This document shows positions 1-8,576 of a stretch of 64,000 nucleotides of DNA, in pieces. Every line of letters begins with the position of its first letter. The stretch's first letter is position 1. Position numbers and translations under genes: made by a program. The notes under the pieces were generated by a model that saw only the letters and a list, made by a program, of their open reading frames with translations, was not told the origin of the DNA and did not search any database. This DNA is from Salinisphaera sp. T31B1 (GTDB taxonomy: Bacteria; Pseudomonadota; Gammaproteobacteria; Nevskiales; Salinisphaeraceae), in contig NZ_APNH01000001.1 in NCBI RefSeq assembly GCF_040361275.1, positions 1,089,001 through 1,153,000 of the forward strand, given 5' to 3'.

Positions 1-98
1 GATGCGTTCTTACAAGTCCTCCTTCGGCGAGTAGCGGCATAACGGGGCGCGTGTCTCACGCGCGCTCCGTTGGTTCGTATTGCACGGGAGTGAACGGC

Positions 99-536
99 AT
101 GCACAAAGAGAGAACGGCGAGTGCGCTGGTGGTACCGGTGCTGATGCTGGTCTTCGCCATCGTCTACGGCTGGAGCAATCGCAGCGTTCCGGCATCGGAT
201 ATGCGCTTTGCTATGCCGGTTACGCTGCTGCTGGCTGTGTTGTCGCTGGTATTGATCGTATCGATCATGCGCAAGCGTGTACCGGTCGGGCCAGCGCTTA
301 CCGCCGCCCGGCTCAAACGGCCGGTGATGCTGCTGGTCTGTTCTGCGGTCCTGCTGTTCGGCGCGGCCTGGGATTTCATGCTCGCGACGGCGGCCTTTTT
401 GGCTATCGCCATTCCGGCACTGGGTGTTCGACGAGTAGCGGTCGTCGTGCCCACGGCGATCGGATTGCCCATCGCGCTGTATTTCGGTTTTTCGATGCTC
501 GGTGTGCCTTTGAATTCTATCTGGTTCGGGGGCTGA
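99..536 (+). CDS. tctB: TctB-type small membrane subunit of a tripartite tricarboxylate transporter
   Basis: This encodes about 145 residues with four predicted hydrophobic helices and little else, typical of TctB, the small integral-membrane subunit of TTT transporters. Those systems use a periplasmic binding protein (TctC) to import tri- or dicarboxylates with an ion gradient. The ATG at 99 was chosen because GGGAG lies at 86-90 with 8-nt spacing; an upstream in-frame ATG at 51 has no such site. It ends 3 bp before tctA, so the two form one operon. The sequence is poorly conserved, so the call rests on topology and on the partner gene. The substrate is unknown. Confidence 0.85.
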   Translation: MHKERTASALVVPVLMLVFAIVYGWSNRSVPASDMRFAMPVTLLLAVLSLVLIVSIMRKRVPVGPALTAARLKRPVMLLVCSAVLLFGAAWDFMLATAAFLAIAIPALGVRRVAVVVPTAIGLPIALYFGFSMLGVPLNSIWFGG

Positions 537-539
537 GCC

Positions 540-2042
540 ATGGATACGCTGATCGCGGCGGTCACACCGCTGGCCGATGTCTGGATCGTGGCCTATATGC
601 TGATCGGGTTGTTTCTCGGCGTGGTGTTCGGTGCCATCCCGGGTTTGAATGCCGGTATCGGCATCGCCCTCATGCTGCCAGTCACCTACGGCATGGATGC
701 GCTGAGTTCGCTGGTGTTTCTGACTTCTATCTATACCGGCGGCGTGTTCGGTGGCGCGATCACGGCCATCCTGATCAACGCGCCGGGCTCGCCGTCGGCG
801 GTCGCGACCACGCTCGATGGCTATCCGATGGCCATGAATGGACAGGCCAACGAAGCACTTGGTATTTCGCTGGGCGCTTCTGCGCTCGGCGGCTTTCTGG
901 GCATGATCTTTCTATGCATCATCATCCAGCCGTTGGCCAGCTTCGCACTGCAGTTCGGCCCGGCCGAGACGTTCCTGCTGGTCATTTTCGCGTTGACCTC
1001 GATCGCGTCGCTATCGGCGGGCAGTTTCATGAAAGGGCTTGTCGCCGGGCTGTTCGGTCTGATGCTTGGCACGATCGGTTTCACGGCGTCGGGCTCGATG
1101 CGGTTTACCTTCGGGTCGATGTATCTGATCGACGGCATGCCGATCATTCCCGCGCTGATCGGGTTCCTGGCCTTGTCCGAGCTGCTCTACAAGCTGGAAT
1201 TGCCGGATGAAAGTCTGCCCAAGGCCGGGCGGCTCAATTTTGGCCGGATATTCAAGGGTTTGTTGATGGCGCCACGGCGCCTGTTCACGCTGGTCCGTTC
1301 GTCGGTCATCGGCATATTCATCGGCGCGATACCCGGCGTTGGCGCGACGGTGGGCAGCCTTATTTCCTATGAAACGGCGCGTCGGAGCAGCCGCACGCCG
1401 GAGAAGTTCGGTCAGGGCGAACCGGACGGCGTGATCGCCGCCGAGGCGGCGAACAATGCCTCAGAGGGCGGGGCTATGGCGACGATGCTGGCCCTGGGCA
1501 TTCCGGGCGGGGCGGCCACGGCCATACTGATCGGCGCATTGACGTTGCAGGGCATCGTGCCTGGTCCACGTCTGATTTATGAGCATGGCGATGTGATCTA
1601 CGGCCTGCTCGCTGCCGAGATGTTGGAACAGATTCTGCTGATCGTTGTGGGTTTCGGCGTTGCCGCGCTGTTCCTGCGCGTGATCTATATCCCTTACTCG
1701 GTTCTCGTGCCGATCGTTTTGACCATGTGCTATATCGGTGCGTTCTCCGTGCGCAACGCCGGCTTTGACGCCGGATTGCTGGTGGCCTGCGGCATTCTCG
1801 GCTGGCTGATGAAGCGCGAGGGTTATCCGGTCGTCGCCGTAGTGATCGGCCTCATGCTGGGCAAGACCGCGGATTCAGAATTGATCCGTTTTTTCCAGTT
1901 GCACGGAACCGATCTATCGGTTTTCTGGACCAATCCGATCTGTATCGTTCTGATACTGGCAACCTGCGCGAGCCTGGCCGCGCCGTGGTTTCAGGGGCGG
2001 CGGCTCAAACGCGAGCAATCCGAATCCGGCGAGGGTCTCTGA
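540..2042 (+). CDS. tctA: TctA-type large permease subunit of a tripartite tricarboxylate transporter
   Basis: The product is 500 residues, the usual TctA length, and is hydrophobic throughout, with about a dozen predicted membrane helices. The family's glycine-rich segments are visible: FGAIPGLNAGIGIAL near residues 30-45 and GAIPGVGATVG near 262-272. Both are conserved in the two TctA repeats. It forms the substrate channel with TctB in the inner membrane and is fed by a periplasmic TctC protein. The tctC gene, often upstream in this family, would lie outside the window. The substrate (citrate, tricarballylate, an aromatic acid or other) cannot be read from the sequence. Confidence 0.95.
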   Translation: MDTLIAAVTPLADVWIVAYMLIGLFLGVVFGAIPGLNAGIGIALMLPVTYGMDALSSLVFLTSIYTGGVFGGAITAILINAPGSPSAVATTLDGYPMAMNGQANEALGISLGASALGGFLGMIFLCIIIQPLASFALQFGPAETFLLVIFALTSIASLSAGSFMKGLVAGLFGLMLGTIGFTASGSMRFTFGSMYLIDGMPIIPALIGFLALSELLYKLELPDESLPKAGRLNFGRIFKGLLMAPRRLFTLVRSSVIGIFIGAIPGVGATVGSLISYETARRSSRTPEKFGQGEPDGVIAAEAANNASEGGAMATMLALGIPGGAATAILIGALTLQGIVPGPRLIYEHGDVIYGLLAAEMLEQILLIVVGFGVAALFLRVIYIPYSVLVPIVLTMCYIGAFSVRNAGFDAGLLVACGILGWLMKREGYPVVAVVIGLMLGKTADSELIRFFQLHGTDLSVFWTNPICIVLILATCASLAAPWFQGRRLKREQSESGEGL

Positions 2043-2237
2043 GCGTCTGCGGCGATATCGCAGCGGCCGTGCCCGAATCGGAAGCCTGTGAGACCGGTCA
2101 TGTACATCCGCGCCCGGTCATGGTGGCGGGCACCGGACGCCCGCGGGTCTCGCCGGCCTTAAGAGTCGGCGATCGGCTTGATACGGGGTTAACGCGCCGC
2201 CGTTTAGACTGAGGGCCGGTTTTTAGACGGCGTCGTC

Positions 2238-3032
2238 ATGATCGCGCTGATCCATATCAAGAAGACTGCGGGCAAGAGCCTCAAGCACATCATGCGCTGT
2301 GCGTTCGGCGTCGCACACTGCGACGTCAAGCGATGGCAGCCGCAAGACGAATGCTTCGGTGCAGAGGATCTGCGCCGGCTGCGCCGCATTCATCCGGGGC
2401 TGGTCAGCATCGCCGGACACAGTATTCGCAGTCATTCGGACCTGCAGACGGCAGAGCCGGCGCTGCGCTATTACACCTTCATGCGTGATCCCATCAAGCG
2501 CTGTATTTCCGAATACCAGTATTCGGTCCACCAGGGGCGCTGCGCACCGGATTCGTTCGCCGAGTGGATCCAGCGGCCGGTGTTCCGCAACGTCCAGACC
2601 CGTAGCCTGGCCGGCTGCGACGACGCCGCTCGGGCGATACGCGAGCTCGACGAAAGGATCGCGTTCGTGGGCCTAATGGAGCGATTCGACGAGTCGCTGG
2701 CCATGATGCAACCGCTGTTGAATTTGCCGCGGTTCACGCCGCTGCAGCGGCGAGTCAATGCCGCATCCGATCATCGTATTCGAGATGCGGTGCTCGCCGA
2801 TCCGCAGGCGATGGCCGAGGTGGCAGCGGCCAACGAGGCCGATAGCGCGGTGTTCGAGTATGTTCAGCGCGAGCTTTATCCGCGCCAGCAGCGACTCGCC
2901 GGGCGTACGCAGGTCGCCGTGTCCGCGGCCGACCGGCCGCGCCAGTTCAACGCCCGTTTCTTTGCCAATGGCGCTTACCGGTATCTGGTCTACAAGCCGG
3001 CGGTCTCGGCCTACCGGCTGATGGCCGGCTGA
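2238..3032 (+). CDS. Sulfotransferase-family protein
   Basis: This is a soluble protein of 264 residues. The N-terminal HIKKTAGKSL motif (residues 6-15) matches the 5'-phosphosulfate loop of cytosolic or Golgi-type sulfotransferases. The segment YYTFMRDPIKRCISEY (about residues 76-91) matches the 3'-phosphate PAPS-binding motif with its conserved Arg and Ser. It therefore probably moves sulfate from PAPS to a carbohydrate or lipid acceptor, as in bacterial sulfotransferase family 2. It stands alone, about 195 bp after tctA and facing the next gene. No glycan-synthesis genes are adjacent, so the acceptor is unknown. Confidence 0.75.
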   Translation: MIALIHIKKTAGKSLKHIMRCAFGVAHCDVKRWQPQDECFGAEDLRRLRRIHPGLVSIAGHSIRSHSDLQTAEPALRYYTFMRDPIKRCISEYQYSVHQGRCAPDSFAEWIQRPVFRNVQTRSLAGCDDAARAIRELDERIAFVGLMERFDESLAMMQPLLNLPRFTPLQRRVNAASDHRIRDAVLADPQAMAEVAAANEADSAVFEYVQRELYPRQQRLAGRTQVAVSAADRPRQFNARFFANGAYRYLVYKPAVSAYRLMAG

Positions 3033-3042
3033 GCCGGGTGGT

Positions 3043-3594
3043 CTAGTCCCGATCTTCGCAGCGGTTGGACAACAGACGCTGACCCAATGCCTCGGGCTCA
3101 TCCACACCGAGCAACACGTCGAATCGGATATCGGTGGTCACGTGCAGCAAGCGCGCGCCCGCCGCGCGCAAGACGAACAGCTTGCGCCCGTCGGCGGTTT
3201 CGAACCAGCCCACGCGAAAGCCGGGCAGCGCAATCCCGTTGCGCCGCCGGGCACGGGCCAGATCGGGACGGTCGGCGACGTCGACGACCCGTGCGTCGAC
3301 GACGGCCTCCAGTGGCACTCGCTCATGAAACTCGCCGCCCTTCAGGTGCATGGTGCCGCCGCGAATGGTGATCTCGTTGCGGGTGGCGACATACAACGCG
3401 AGCACCACGAGTGCGAAGTTCACCGCCAGCAGCCAGGCGAGCGCCGTGGCCAGTGCCAGAATGAACAGCCAGTCGGGCAGGGCAGCGGAGCCTATCAGCG
3501 CCGCGGCGGCGATGAGCAGCGGCAGGCCAATGGTCAGCGCACTGGCCGCGGCCAGTGCGCGCCAGGGATAGGTGGTGATCGGAAATACATGCAT
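3043..3594 (-). CDS. Two-helix membrane protein with a PH-like domain, function unknown
   Basis: I start this at the ATG at 3594, giving 183 residues; the open frame continues upstream but is arginine-rich and unlike protein. Two hydrophobic helices (about residues 12-35 and 42-65) are followed by a soluble region with the pattern of a bacterial pleckstrin-homology-like domain: an NEITIRGG strand, repeated beta strands and a FRVGWFETADGRKLFVL stretch. Such proteins are common but mostly uncharacterised. It lies 17 bp downstream of the kinase-like gene on the same strand, so the two are probably co-transcribed. It converges with the sulfotransferase gene, with 10 bp between the stops. Confidence 0.6.
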   Translation of the reverse strand: MHVFPITTYPWRALAAASALTIGLPLLIAAAALIGSAALPDWLFILALATALAWLLAVNFALVVLALYVATRNEITIRGGTMHLKGGEFHERVPLEAVVDARVVDVADRPDLARARRRNGIALPGFRVGWFETADGRKLFVLRAAGARLLHVTTDIRFDVLLGVDEPEALGQRLLSNRCEDRD

Positions 3595-3611
3595 GATCGA
3601 TTGCGCCGGCG

Positions 3612-4460
3612 CTAGAGCGTGTCGAGCAGCCCGGTGAGCCGCTGGCGCTTGAAACCGCGCCGACGAACGCGGCGATGGAGTTTCAGGTCCCGCTCGGCTT
3701 TGCGCATCACGCGTGACGTGCGCTCGTAGAGCGTGATGAAGGCAAAGCTCGACTCGATATCTGCCAGACCGAGCGCGCGCAGGTGGTCGAACACGTAGGC
3801 GCGGCGATCGGCATGCAGCCATCGATCGCTGGCCTTTGCGAGCCCTTCGCCGACCAGCGTGTCCTGATGCAGATTCTTGACGTCGATTGCGCAGATGCTC
3901 CCGCAGCCGTCTCGATGGAGCAGATTCGGGCCGATCGGATCACGATAATCGAACCCGACTCGGATGAAGTCGGGCCGAGCATGGTGCGACCGAGTCAGCA
4001 GCTCGTCGTGCAACCGGGCGTCGATCACGCCGTGGGTTCGCAGCTCGGCCAGGTGGGCGAGATGGGTCTGCCAATACGGTGTGCTCGCCAGCGGCCGCAT
4101 ACGCGAGCCACGCCCGGCGAAGCGGCCGAAACAGCGTGCGATCTCGGGCATCATGCGATCGTCGACCGTCGCGCACGGCCGCCCGTGGACATAGTCCACC
4201 CAGAGCACGTTGGCCCGCTGGTCGTGGAGCGCGGGCAGATGGCGTGTACGCCCGTAATGGCGCAGGTTCGAGGCCACGCGGTGCGCGTGACCTTCGCTTT
4301 TGAACGTGATCTTCTTGTAGCGAGGCTGATCGTTCTCCAGCACGATCTCGACATCGTAGTGCTCGCGCGACCATAGCCCGAGCGCGCGCAGCATGCTCCG
4401 TCGAATCCGCTTGCCGGTGCTGTAGATAGGCCGGTGATGGCGGCGGTGGATATCAACCAT
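3612..4460 (-). CDS. Kinase-fold (APH/RIO/WaaP-like) protein, substrate unknown
   Basis: The product is 282 residues. The central region contains YRDPIGPNLLHRDG followed by ICAIDVKNL. This spacing resembles the catalytic loop (with its Asn) and the metal-binding Asp segment of aminoglycoside-phosphotransferase and WaaP-type kinase-fold proteins. The N-terminal half has alternating strands consistent with a nucleotide-binding lobe (YKKITFKSEGHAHRVASNL), and the C-terminus is strongly basic. It may phosphorylate a sugar or envelope component, but I could not identify a subfamily. The canonical catalytic Asp is replaced or shifted, so it could also be inactive. The next gene on the strand is a PH-like membrane protein. 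Confidence 0.45.
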   Translation of the reverse strand: MVDIHRRHHRPIYSTGKRIRRSMLRALGLWSREHYDVEIVLENDQPRYKKITFKSEGHAHRVASNLRHYGRTRHLPALHDQRANVLWVDYVHGRPCATVDDRMMPEIARCFGRFAGRGSRMRPLASTPYWQTHLAHLAELRTHGVIDARLHDELLTRSHHARPDFIRVGFDYRDPIGPNLLHRDGCGSICAIDVKNLHQDTLVGEGLAKASDRWLHADRRAYVFDHLRALGLADIESSFAFITLYERTSRVMRKAERDLKLHRRVRRRGFKRQRLTGLLDTL

Positions 4461-4602
4461 ACAAAGATGACCGCATGGGAACGCCGTCGGAAACTAGCAG
4501 GAATAAAAATGCCGGTTGTTAGCATTTTGTAAGCGCTATGTCGTTGGCGCGTGGACGTCCGGCTGTCAGACTGACCGTTCGGACCAAGTCGGACGGCCAC
4601 CC

Positions 4603-5205
4603 ATGAGCGAACTGACGACACGGCGGTGCCGGGGCGACGAGATCGCCGCACACGTGCCGGCTCTCGCGGATCTGCGGATCTCGGTGTTTCGGGATTTTCC
4701 CTATCTTTACAACGGCGATCAGGCCTACGAGCGGGAGTATCTGGCGACCTATGTCGATGCACCGGCGTCGTTGGCGTTTCTGGTCTACGACGACGACGTA
4801 CTGGTCGGTGCGACCACTGCCTTGCCGATGGCCGACGAGGAGCCGGCTTTTCGAGTTCCTTTGGCGCAGGCCGGGTTTGCTATCGATCGGCTGTTCTATT
4901 TCGGGGAATCGCTGCTGTTGCCCGGCTATCGCGGGCGCGGCCTGGGGCATGTCTTTTTCGATGAGCGCGAGGCTTGGGCACGAGCTGCCGGCGACTTCGA
5001 TCACGCCTGCTTCTGTTCTGTCCAGCGGCCGTCCGATCACGCGCTCCGCCCGGCCGGTTACCAGCCGCTGGACGCATTCTGGCGCCGGCGCGGCTACACG
5101 CGACGGCCGGACATCACGACCACCTACCGATGGCAGGATATCGACCAGCCGGAGGAAACCGCCAAACAGCTGGTGTTCTGGGTGCGGCAGCTGGCCGAAG
5201 GTTAG
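4603..5205 (+). CDS. GNAT-family N-acetyltransferase
   Basis: The ATG at 4603 gives 200 residues. The acetyl-CoA-binding signature of the GNAT fold is visible as LLLPGYRGRGLGHVFFD (about residues 104-120), with Arg/Gly-x-Gly-x-Gly/Ala spacing. Upstream beta strands include FLVYDDDVLVGATTALPM. The acceptor cannot be predicted: GNAT enzymes modify small amines, antibiotics or proteins. It sits about 95 bp before proV on the same strand and could read into the betaine operon, but the gap leaves room for a separate promoter. Confidence 0.8.
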   Translation: MSELTTRRCRGDEIAAHVPALADLRISVFRDFPYLYNGDQAYEREYLATYVDAPASLAFLVYDDDVLVGATTALPMADEEPAFRVPLAQAGFAIDRLFYFGESLLLPGYRGRGLGHVFFDEREAWARAAGDFDHACFCSVQRPSDHALRPAGYQPLDAFWRRRGYTRRPDITTTYRWQDIDQPEETAKQLVFWVRQLAEG

Positions 5206-5300
5206 CCGCGTGCCGGGGCAGGAACGTCGGCGGCGGGCGACAGTGGTCCGATCTTTGCGTTAGGGTTGGCATCCGGGCAACGGGCGTCGGGGGGACGCGG

Positions 5301-6515
5301 TTGAGCACGAAACTATCCATAGAAAACCTGTTCAAGGTATTCGGACCGCGGCCGCAGGCGGCCATCGAGCGCGTGCGTGCCGGCCAGACCAAGGACCAGA
5401 TATTCGCCGATACCGGCATGACCGTCGGTGTTTCGGATGCCAGCTTCGAGGTGCGCGAAGGCGAGATCTTCGTGGTGATGGGGCTGTCCGGGTCGGGTAA
5501 GTCCACGCTGGTGCGCATGCTCAACCGGCTGATCGATCCGAGTGCGGGCACGGTGCATATCGACGGTCAGGACATCACGCGCATGAGTCGCAGCCAGCTG
5601 ATCGCGTTGCGCCGCCGCGAGATCAGCATGGTGTTCCAGTCGTTCGCGCTCATGCCGCACCAGAGCGTGCTCGACAACGCCGCGTTCGGGCTCGAGGTGG
5701 CGGGTACGACCCGTGCCGAACGTCGCGAGCGGGCTCTGGCGGCGCTGGACGCGGTCGGGCTCAAGGCCAATGCCGACAGTTATCCGGACGAGTTGTCCGG
5801 CGGCATGAAGCAACGCGTGGGCTTAGCGCGTGCACTGGCGGTCAATCCAGGCATTCTGTTGATGGACGAGGCATTTTCGGCGCTCGACCCGTTGATTCGT
5901 ACAGAGATGCAGGACGAGCTGCTGCGATTGCAGTCCGAGCAGGCGCGCACCGTGGTGTTCATCACCCACGACCTTGACGAGGCCATGCGGGTGGGTGATC
6001 GCATCGCCATCATGCAGGGCGGTCGGGTGATCCAGGTGGGCACGCCCGAGGAAATCGTGCGCTCACCGGCCAATGAGTATGTCCGCTCGTTCTTCCGCGA
6101 TGTGGATGTCAGTCACGTGTTCAGCGCCGGCGACATCGCACGGCGCGATCAGGTCACGGTCATCGAACGGGTGGGCGTGAGCCTGCATGCCGCGTTGTCG
6201 CGGCTTGAAGAACACGACCGCTCGGCCGCCGTGGTCCACGACCGCGCGCGGCGCTATCAGGGCATGGTCAGCGCGGACTCCCTGGCGGCGGCCATGAAGC
6301 GTCTGAGCCCCGGCGAGGAGGGGCGTATCGAGGATGCGCTACTGGCCGAGGTCAGCCCGATCACCGCGGATACGGCACTGACCGATCTGATGGCACATGT
6401 CGCAGAAAGCCCCTGGCCGCTGCCCGTGGTGGACGCCGAGGGCCGCTATTGCGGGGCCATCTCACGCGCGACCCTGTTGCATACACTCAACCGCAGCGAA
6501 CAGGTGCAGTCGTGA
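5301..6515 (+). CDS. proV: Glycine/proline betaine ABC transporter, ATP-binding subunit ProV
   Basis: I start this at TTG 5301, preceded by a G-rich Shine-Dalgarno at 5289-5294; no nearer ATG fits the family N-terminus. The 404 residues contain the ProV extension before the ABC domain, Walker A GLSGSGKST (about 61-69), the VFQSFALMPH Q-loop, signature LSGGMKQR, Walker B ILLMDEAF and the switch HDLDEA. A C-terminal CBS pair (about 280-400) follows; in OpuA-type ATPases this region senses ionic strength. With ProW and ProX it imports compatible solutes under osmotic stress. Confidence 0.95.
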   Translation: MSTKLSIENLFKVFGPRPQAAIERVRAGQTKDQIFADTGMTVGVSDASFEVREGEIFVVMGLSGSGKSTLVRMLNRLIDPSAGTVHIDGQDITRMSRSQLIALRRREISMVFQSFALMPHQSVLDNAAFGLEVAGTTRAERRERALAALDAVGLKANADSYPDELSGGMKQRVGLARALAVNPGILLMDEAFSALDPLIRTEMQDELLRLQSEQARTVVFITHDLDEAMRVGDRIAIMQGGRVIQVGTPEEIVRSPANEYVRSFFRDVDVSHVFSAGDIARRDQVTVIERVGVSLHAALSRLEEHDRSAAVVHDRARRYQGMVSADSLAAAMKRLSPGEEGRIEDALLAEVSPITADTALTDLMAHVAESPWPLPVVDAEGRYCGAISRATLLHTLNRSEQVQS

Positions 6516-6561
6516 GCTTGGCCCGCGGTTGCGCTGGCATTGATCCGGTCCGGAGTCGTAC

Positions 6562-7455
6562 ATGATCGATCTGCATATCGGGGAAGGTTTCAGCGCGGTG
6601 GTCGAATACATGAAGGACCACTTCGGCGTGTTCTTCGACGCGGTGTCGGCCACCATCAGCTTCGTGGCCGACAACCTCACCGAGTTCTTCAACTGGCTGC
6701 CGCCGACGCTGGTCTTCGGCATTCTGGCGATCGTTGCGCTGTGGCGGGTCGGCTGGCTGTTCGCCGGTTTCGTGCTGGTCGGGCTGTTCGTGGTCCAGGG
6801 CATGGACTTGTGGTCGGAGTCGATGGACACGCTCGGGCTGGTGGTCGCCGCCACGCTCGCCGCACTGGGCATCGGGTTGCCGATCGGAGTGATCATGGCC
6901 AAGAGCAATATCCTCCAGGCGGTGGTCCGGCCCGTGCTCGATTTCATGCAGACACTGCCGGCGTTCGTCTATCTCATCCCGGCGGTCATCTTCTTCGGCA
7001 CCGGCCGGGTGCCGGGTACGATCGCCACCGTGATCTTCTCCATGCCGCCCGCGGTGCGGCTGGTCAATCTGGGCATCCGCCAGGTGCCCACCGAAAACGT
7101 CGAAGCCGGTCGCGCGTTCGGCTGTAATGCGCTCCAGCTGTTGTTCAAGGTCGAGCTGCCTCTGGCCTTGCCGTCGATCATGGCCGGCATCAACCAGACC
7201 ATCATGCTGGCATTGTCCATGGTCGTGATCGCCTCGATGATCGGCGCCGGCGGCCTGGGCGATCCGGTATTGGCGGGCATCCAGCAGCTGCGTCTGGGCA
7301 CCGGCTTCGAAGGCGGGCTCGGGGTCGTGATCCTGGCGATCATTCTGGATCGGCTCACCCAGAGCTTTGCCCTGCCGGGGCGCGGACGCGAAAGCGCGCT
7401 GACCCGGCTCAAGCGATGGTTCACGCGCGACCGCACGGGTGAGCGACATTCCTGA
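6562..7455 (+). CDS. proW: Glycine/proline betaine ABC transporter, permease ProW
   Basis: This 297-residue membrane protein has the ProW/OpuAB layout. An amphipathic N-terminus is followed by about six helices and a cytoplasmic coupling loop (GRAFGCNALQLLFKVELPLALPSIMAGINQ is the EAA-type region, residues about 193-222). The binding-protein-dependent transport motif continues into MVVIASMIGAGGLGDPVL. It forms the dimeric inner-membrane channel energised by ProV. It lies 46 bp after proV and 52 bp before proX, in the standard proVWX order. Confidence 0.95.
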   Translation: MIDLHIGEGFSAVVEYMKDHFGVFFDAVSATISFVADNLTEFFNWLPPTLVFGILAIVALWRVGWLFAGFVLVGLFVVQGMDLWSESMDTLGLVVAATLAALGIGLPIGVIMAKSNILQAVVRPVLDFMQTLPAFVYLIPAVIFFGTGRVPGTIATVIFSMPPAVRLVNLGIRQVPTENVEAGRAFGCNALQLLFKVELPLALPSIMAGINQTIMLALSMVVIASMIGAGGLGDPVLAGIQQLRLGTGFEGGLGVVILAIILDRLTQSFALPGRGRESALTRLKRWFTRDRTGERHS

Positions 7456-7507
7456 GCGCGGCCCGGCGTCGTCCGCCTACACGAGTTCATACGAAGGGAG
7501 ACCACTG

Positions 7508-8389
7508 ATGACACATCGAATCAAACGGGTATTCGGCATCGCGGCGATGGCCGCGGGTCTGGTGATGGGCAGCATGGGTTCGGCCCAGGCCGCCGACGAC
7601 ACGATCGAATTCGGCTGGACCGCCTGGTCGGACGCAGAGTTCGTCACCAAGCTCGCCAAGACCCTGATCGAAGAACACACCGACTACAACGTCAAGCTCA
7701 CCATGGCTGCCATCGGCGTTCAGTACCAAGGGGTGGCCAACGGCGATCTGGACGGCATGCTCATGGCCTGGCTGCCCAAGACCCATGCCGATTACTGGAA
7801 GCGCTTCAAGGACGACGTGGTCGACCTCGGCCCGCTTTACGAGGGCGCGCAGCTGGGCTGGGTCGTGCCGGACTACATCCCCGAGGACCAGCTGTCCTCG
7901 ATCGAGGACATGAAAAAGGCCGAGGTGGTCGACAAGCTGGGCGGCAAGGTCCAGGGCATCGACCCCGGCGCCGGGCTGATGCAGGCCTCGGAAAAGGCCA
8001 TGGATGCCTACGGGCTCGACGACGATTACCGGCTGGTCTCGGCCAGCGGTGCGGCCATGACGGCCGCCCTGGCGCGGGCCGAAGACAACCAGGACTGGAT
8101 CGTGGTGACCGGCTGGACGCCGCACTGGATGTTCGGGCGCTGGAACCTGCGTTTCCTGAAGGATCCGAAGGGCTCGCTGGGCGGCGCCGAGCATATCGAC
8201 GCGGTCGTGCGTCAGGGCTTCGAGGCAGACTACCCCAAGGTCGCGGAGTTTCTGACCAACATGCATCTGCCGCTGGACGAGTTGCAGGCAGCAATGTACG
8301 ACGCCCAGCAGACCAGCTACGACGAGGCGATCAAAAAGTTCATCGAATCGCATCCGGACGAAATCAAGGAATGGTTCGGCGAAAGCTGA
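7508..8389 (+). CDS. proX: Glycine/proline betaine ABC transporter, periplasmic binding protein ProX
   Basis: The ATG at 7508 follows a GGGAG site at 7497-7501. The 293-residue product begins with a Sec signal peptide (basic n-region, hydrophobic core, cleavage after AQA near residue 28). The mature part starts ADDTIEFGWTAWSDAEF, the OpuAC-type fold, and is rich in Trp and Tyr that form the aromatic cage for the quaternary amine (for example GWTPHWMFGRWNLRF). It delivers betaine-type osmolytes to ProW. A strong intrinsic terminator follows 38 bp after the stop, closing the operon. Confidence 0.95.
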   Translation: MTHRIKRVFGIAAMAAGLVMGSMGSAQAADDTIEFGWTAWSDAEFVTKLAKTLIEEHTDYNVKLTMAAIGVQYQGVANGDLDGMLMAWLPKTHADYWKRFKDDVVDLGPLYEGAQLGWVVPDYIPEDQLSSIEDMKKAEVVDKLGGKVQGIDPGAGLMQASEKAMDAYGLDDDYRLVSASGAAMTAALARAEDNQDWIVVTGWTPHWMFGRWNLRFLKDPKGSLGGAEHIDAVVRQGFEADYPKVAEFLTNMHLPLDELQAAMYDAQQTSYDEAIKKFIESHPDEIKEWFGES

Positions 8390-8427
8390 TACGCACCGGG
8401 CGCCCCCGGGTGTCCACGGCGATATCG

Positions 8428-8456
8428 GGCCCGGCAGATCGCCGGGCCTTTTTTTT
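8428..8456 (+). terminator. Rho-independent terminator of proVWX
   Basis: A perfect 8-bp stem GGCCCGGC/GCCGGGCC (8428-8435 with 8441-8448) with loop AGATC is followed by eight T residues (8449-8456). It lies directly downstream of proX and before the MFS gene. Confidence 0.93.
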
Positions 8457-8576
8457 GGAGGGGCGCTTTCACCGGGACGCTAGGTTGTTGCATCATCGCG
8501 CCAGTTTCCATTCCGGCGGCATGCGGCCCGGCTGCAAGGTCCGCGCGTGCCGCCGCCATACGGCAGGATCCGTCGC

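Noticed and set aside
1-34. Possible 3' end of an upstream gene (frame ending ...SYKSSFGE then TAG at 32-34)
   Set aside because: Eleven codons are too few to identify. A tctC gene would be expected there, but the residues do not match its usual C-terminus.
80-1210. Long open frame of 376 codons over tctB and tctA
   Set aside because: Composition is Arg/Gly/His-rich and it overlaps two well-supported membrane genes; a high-GC shadow frame.
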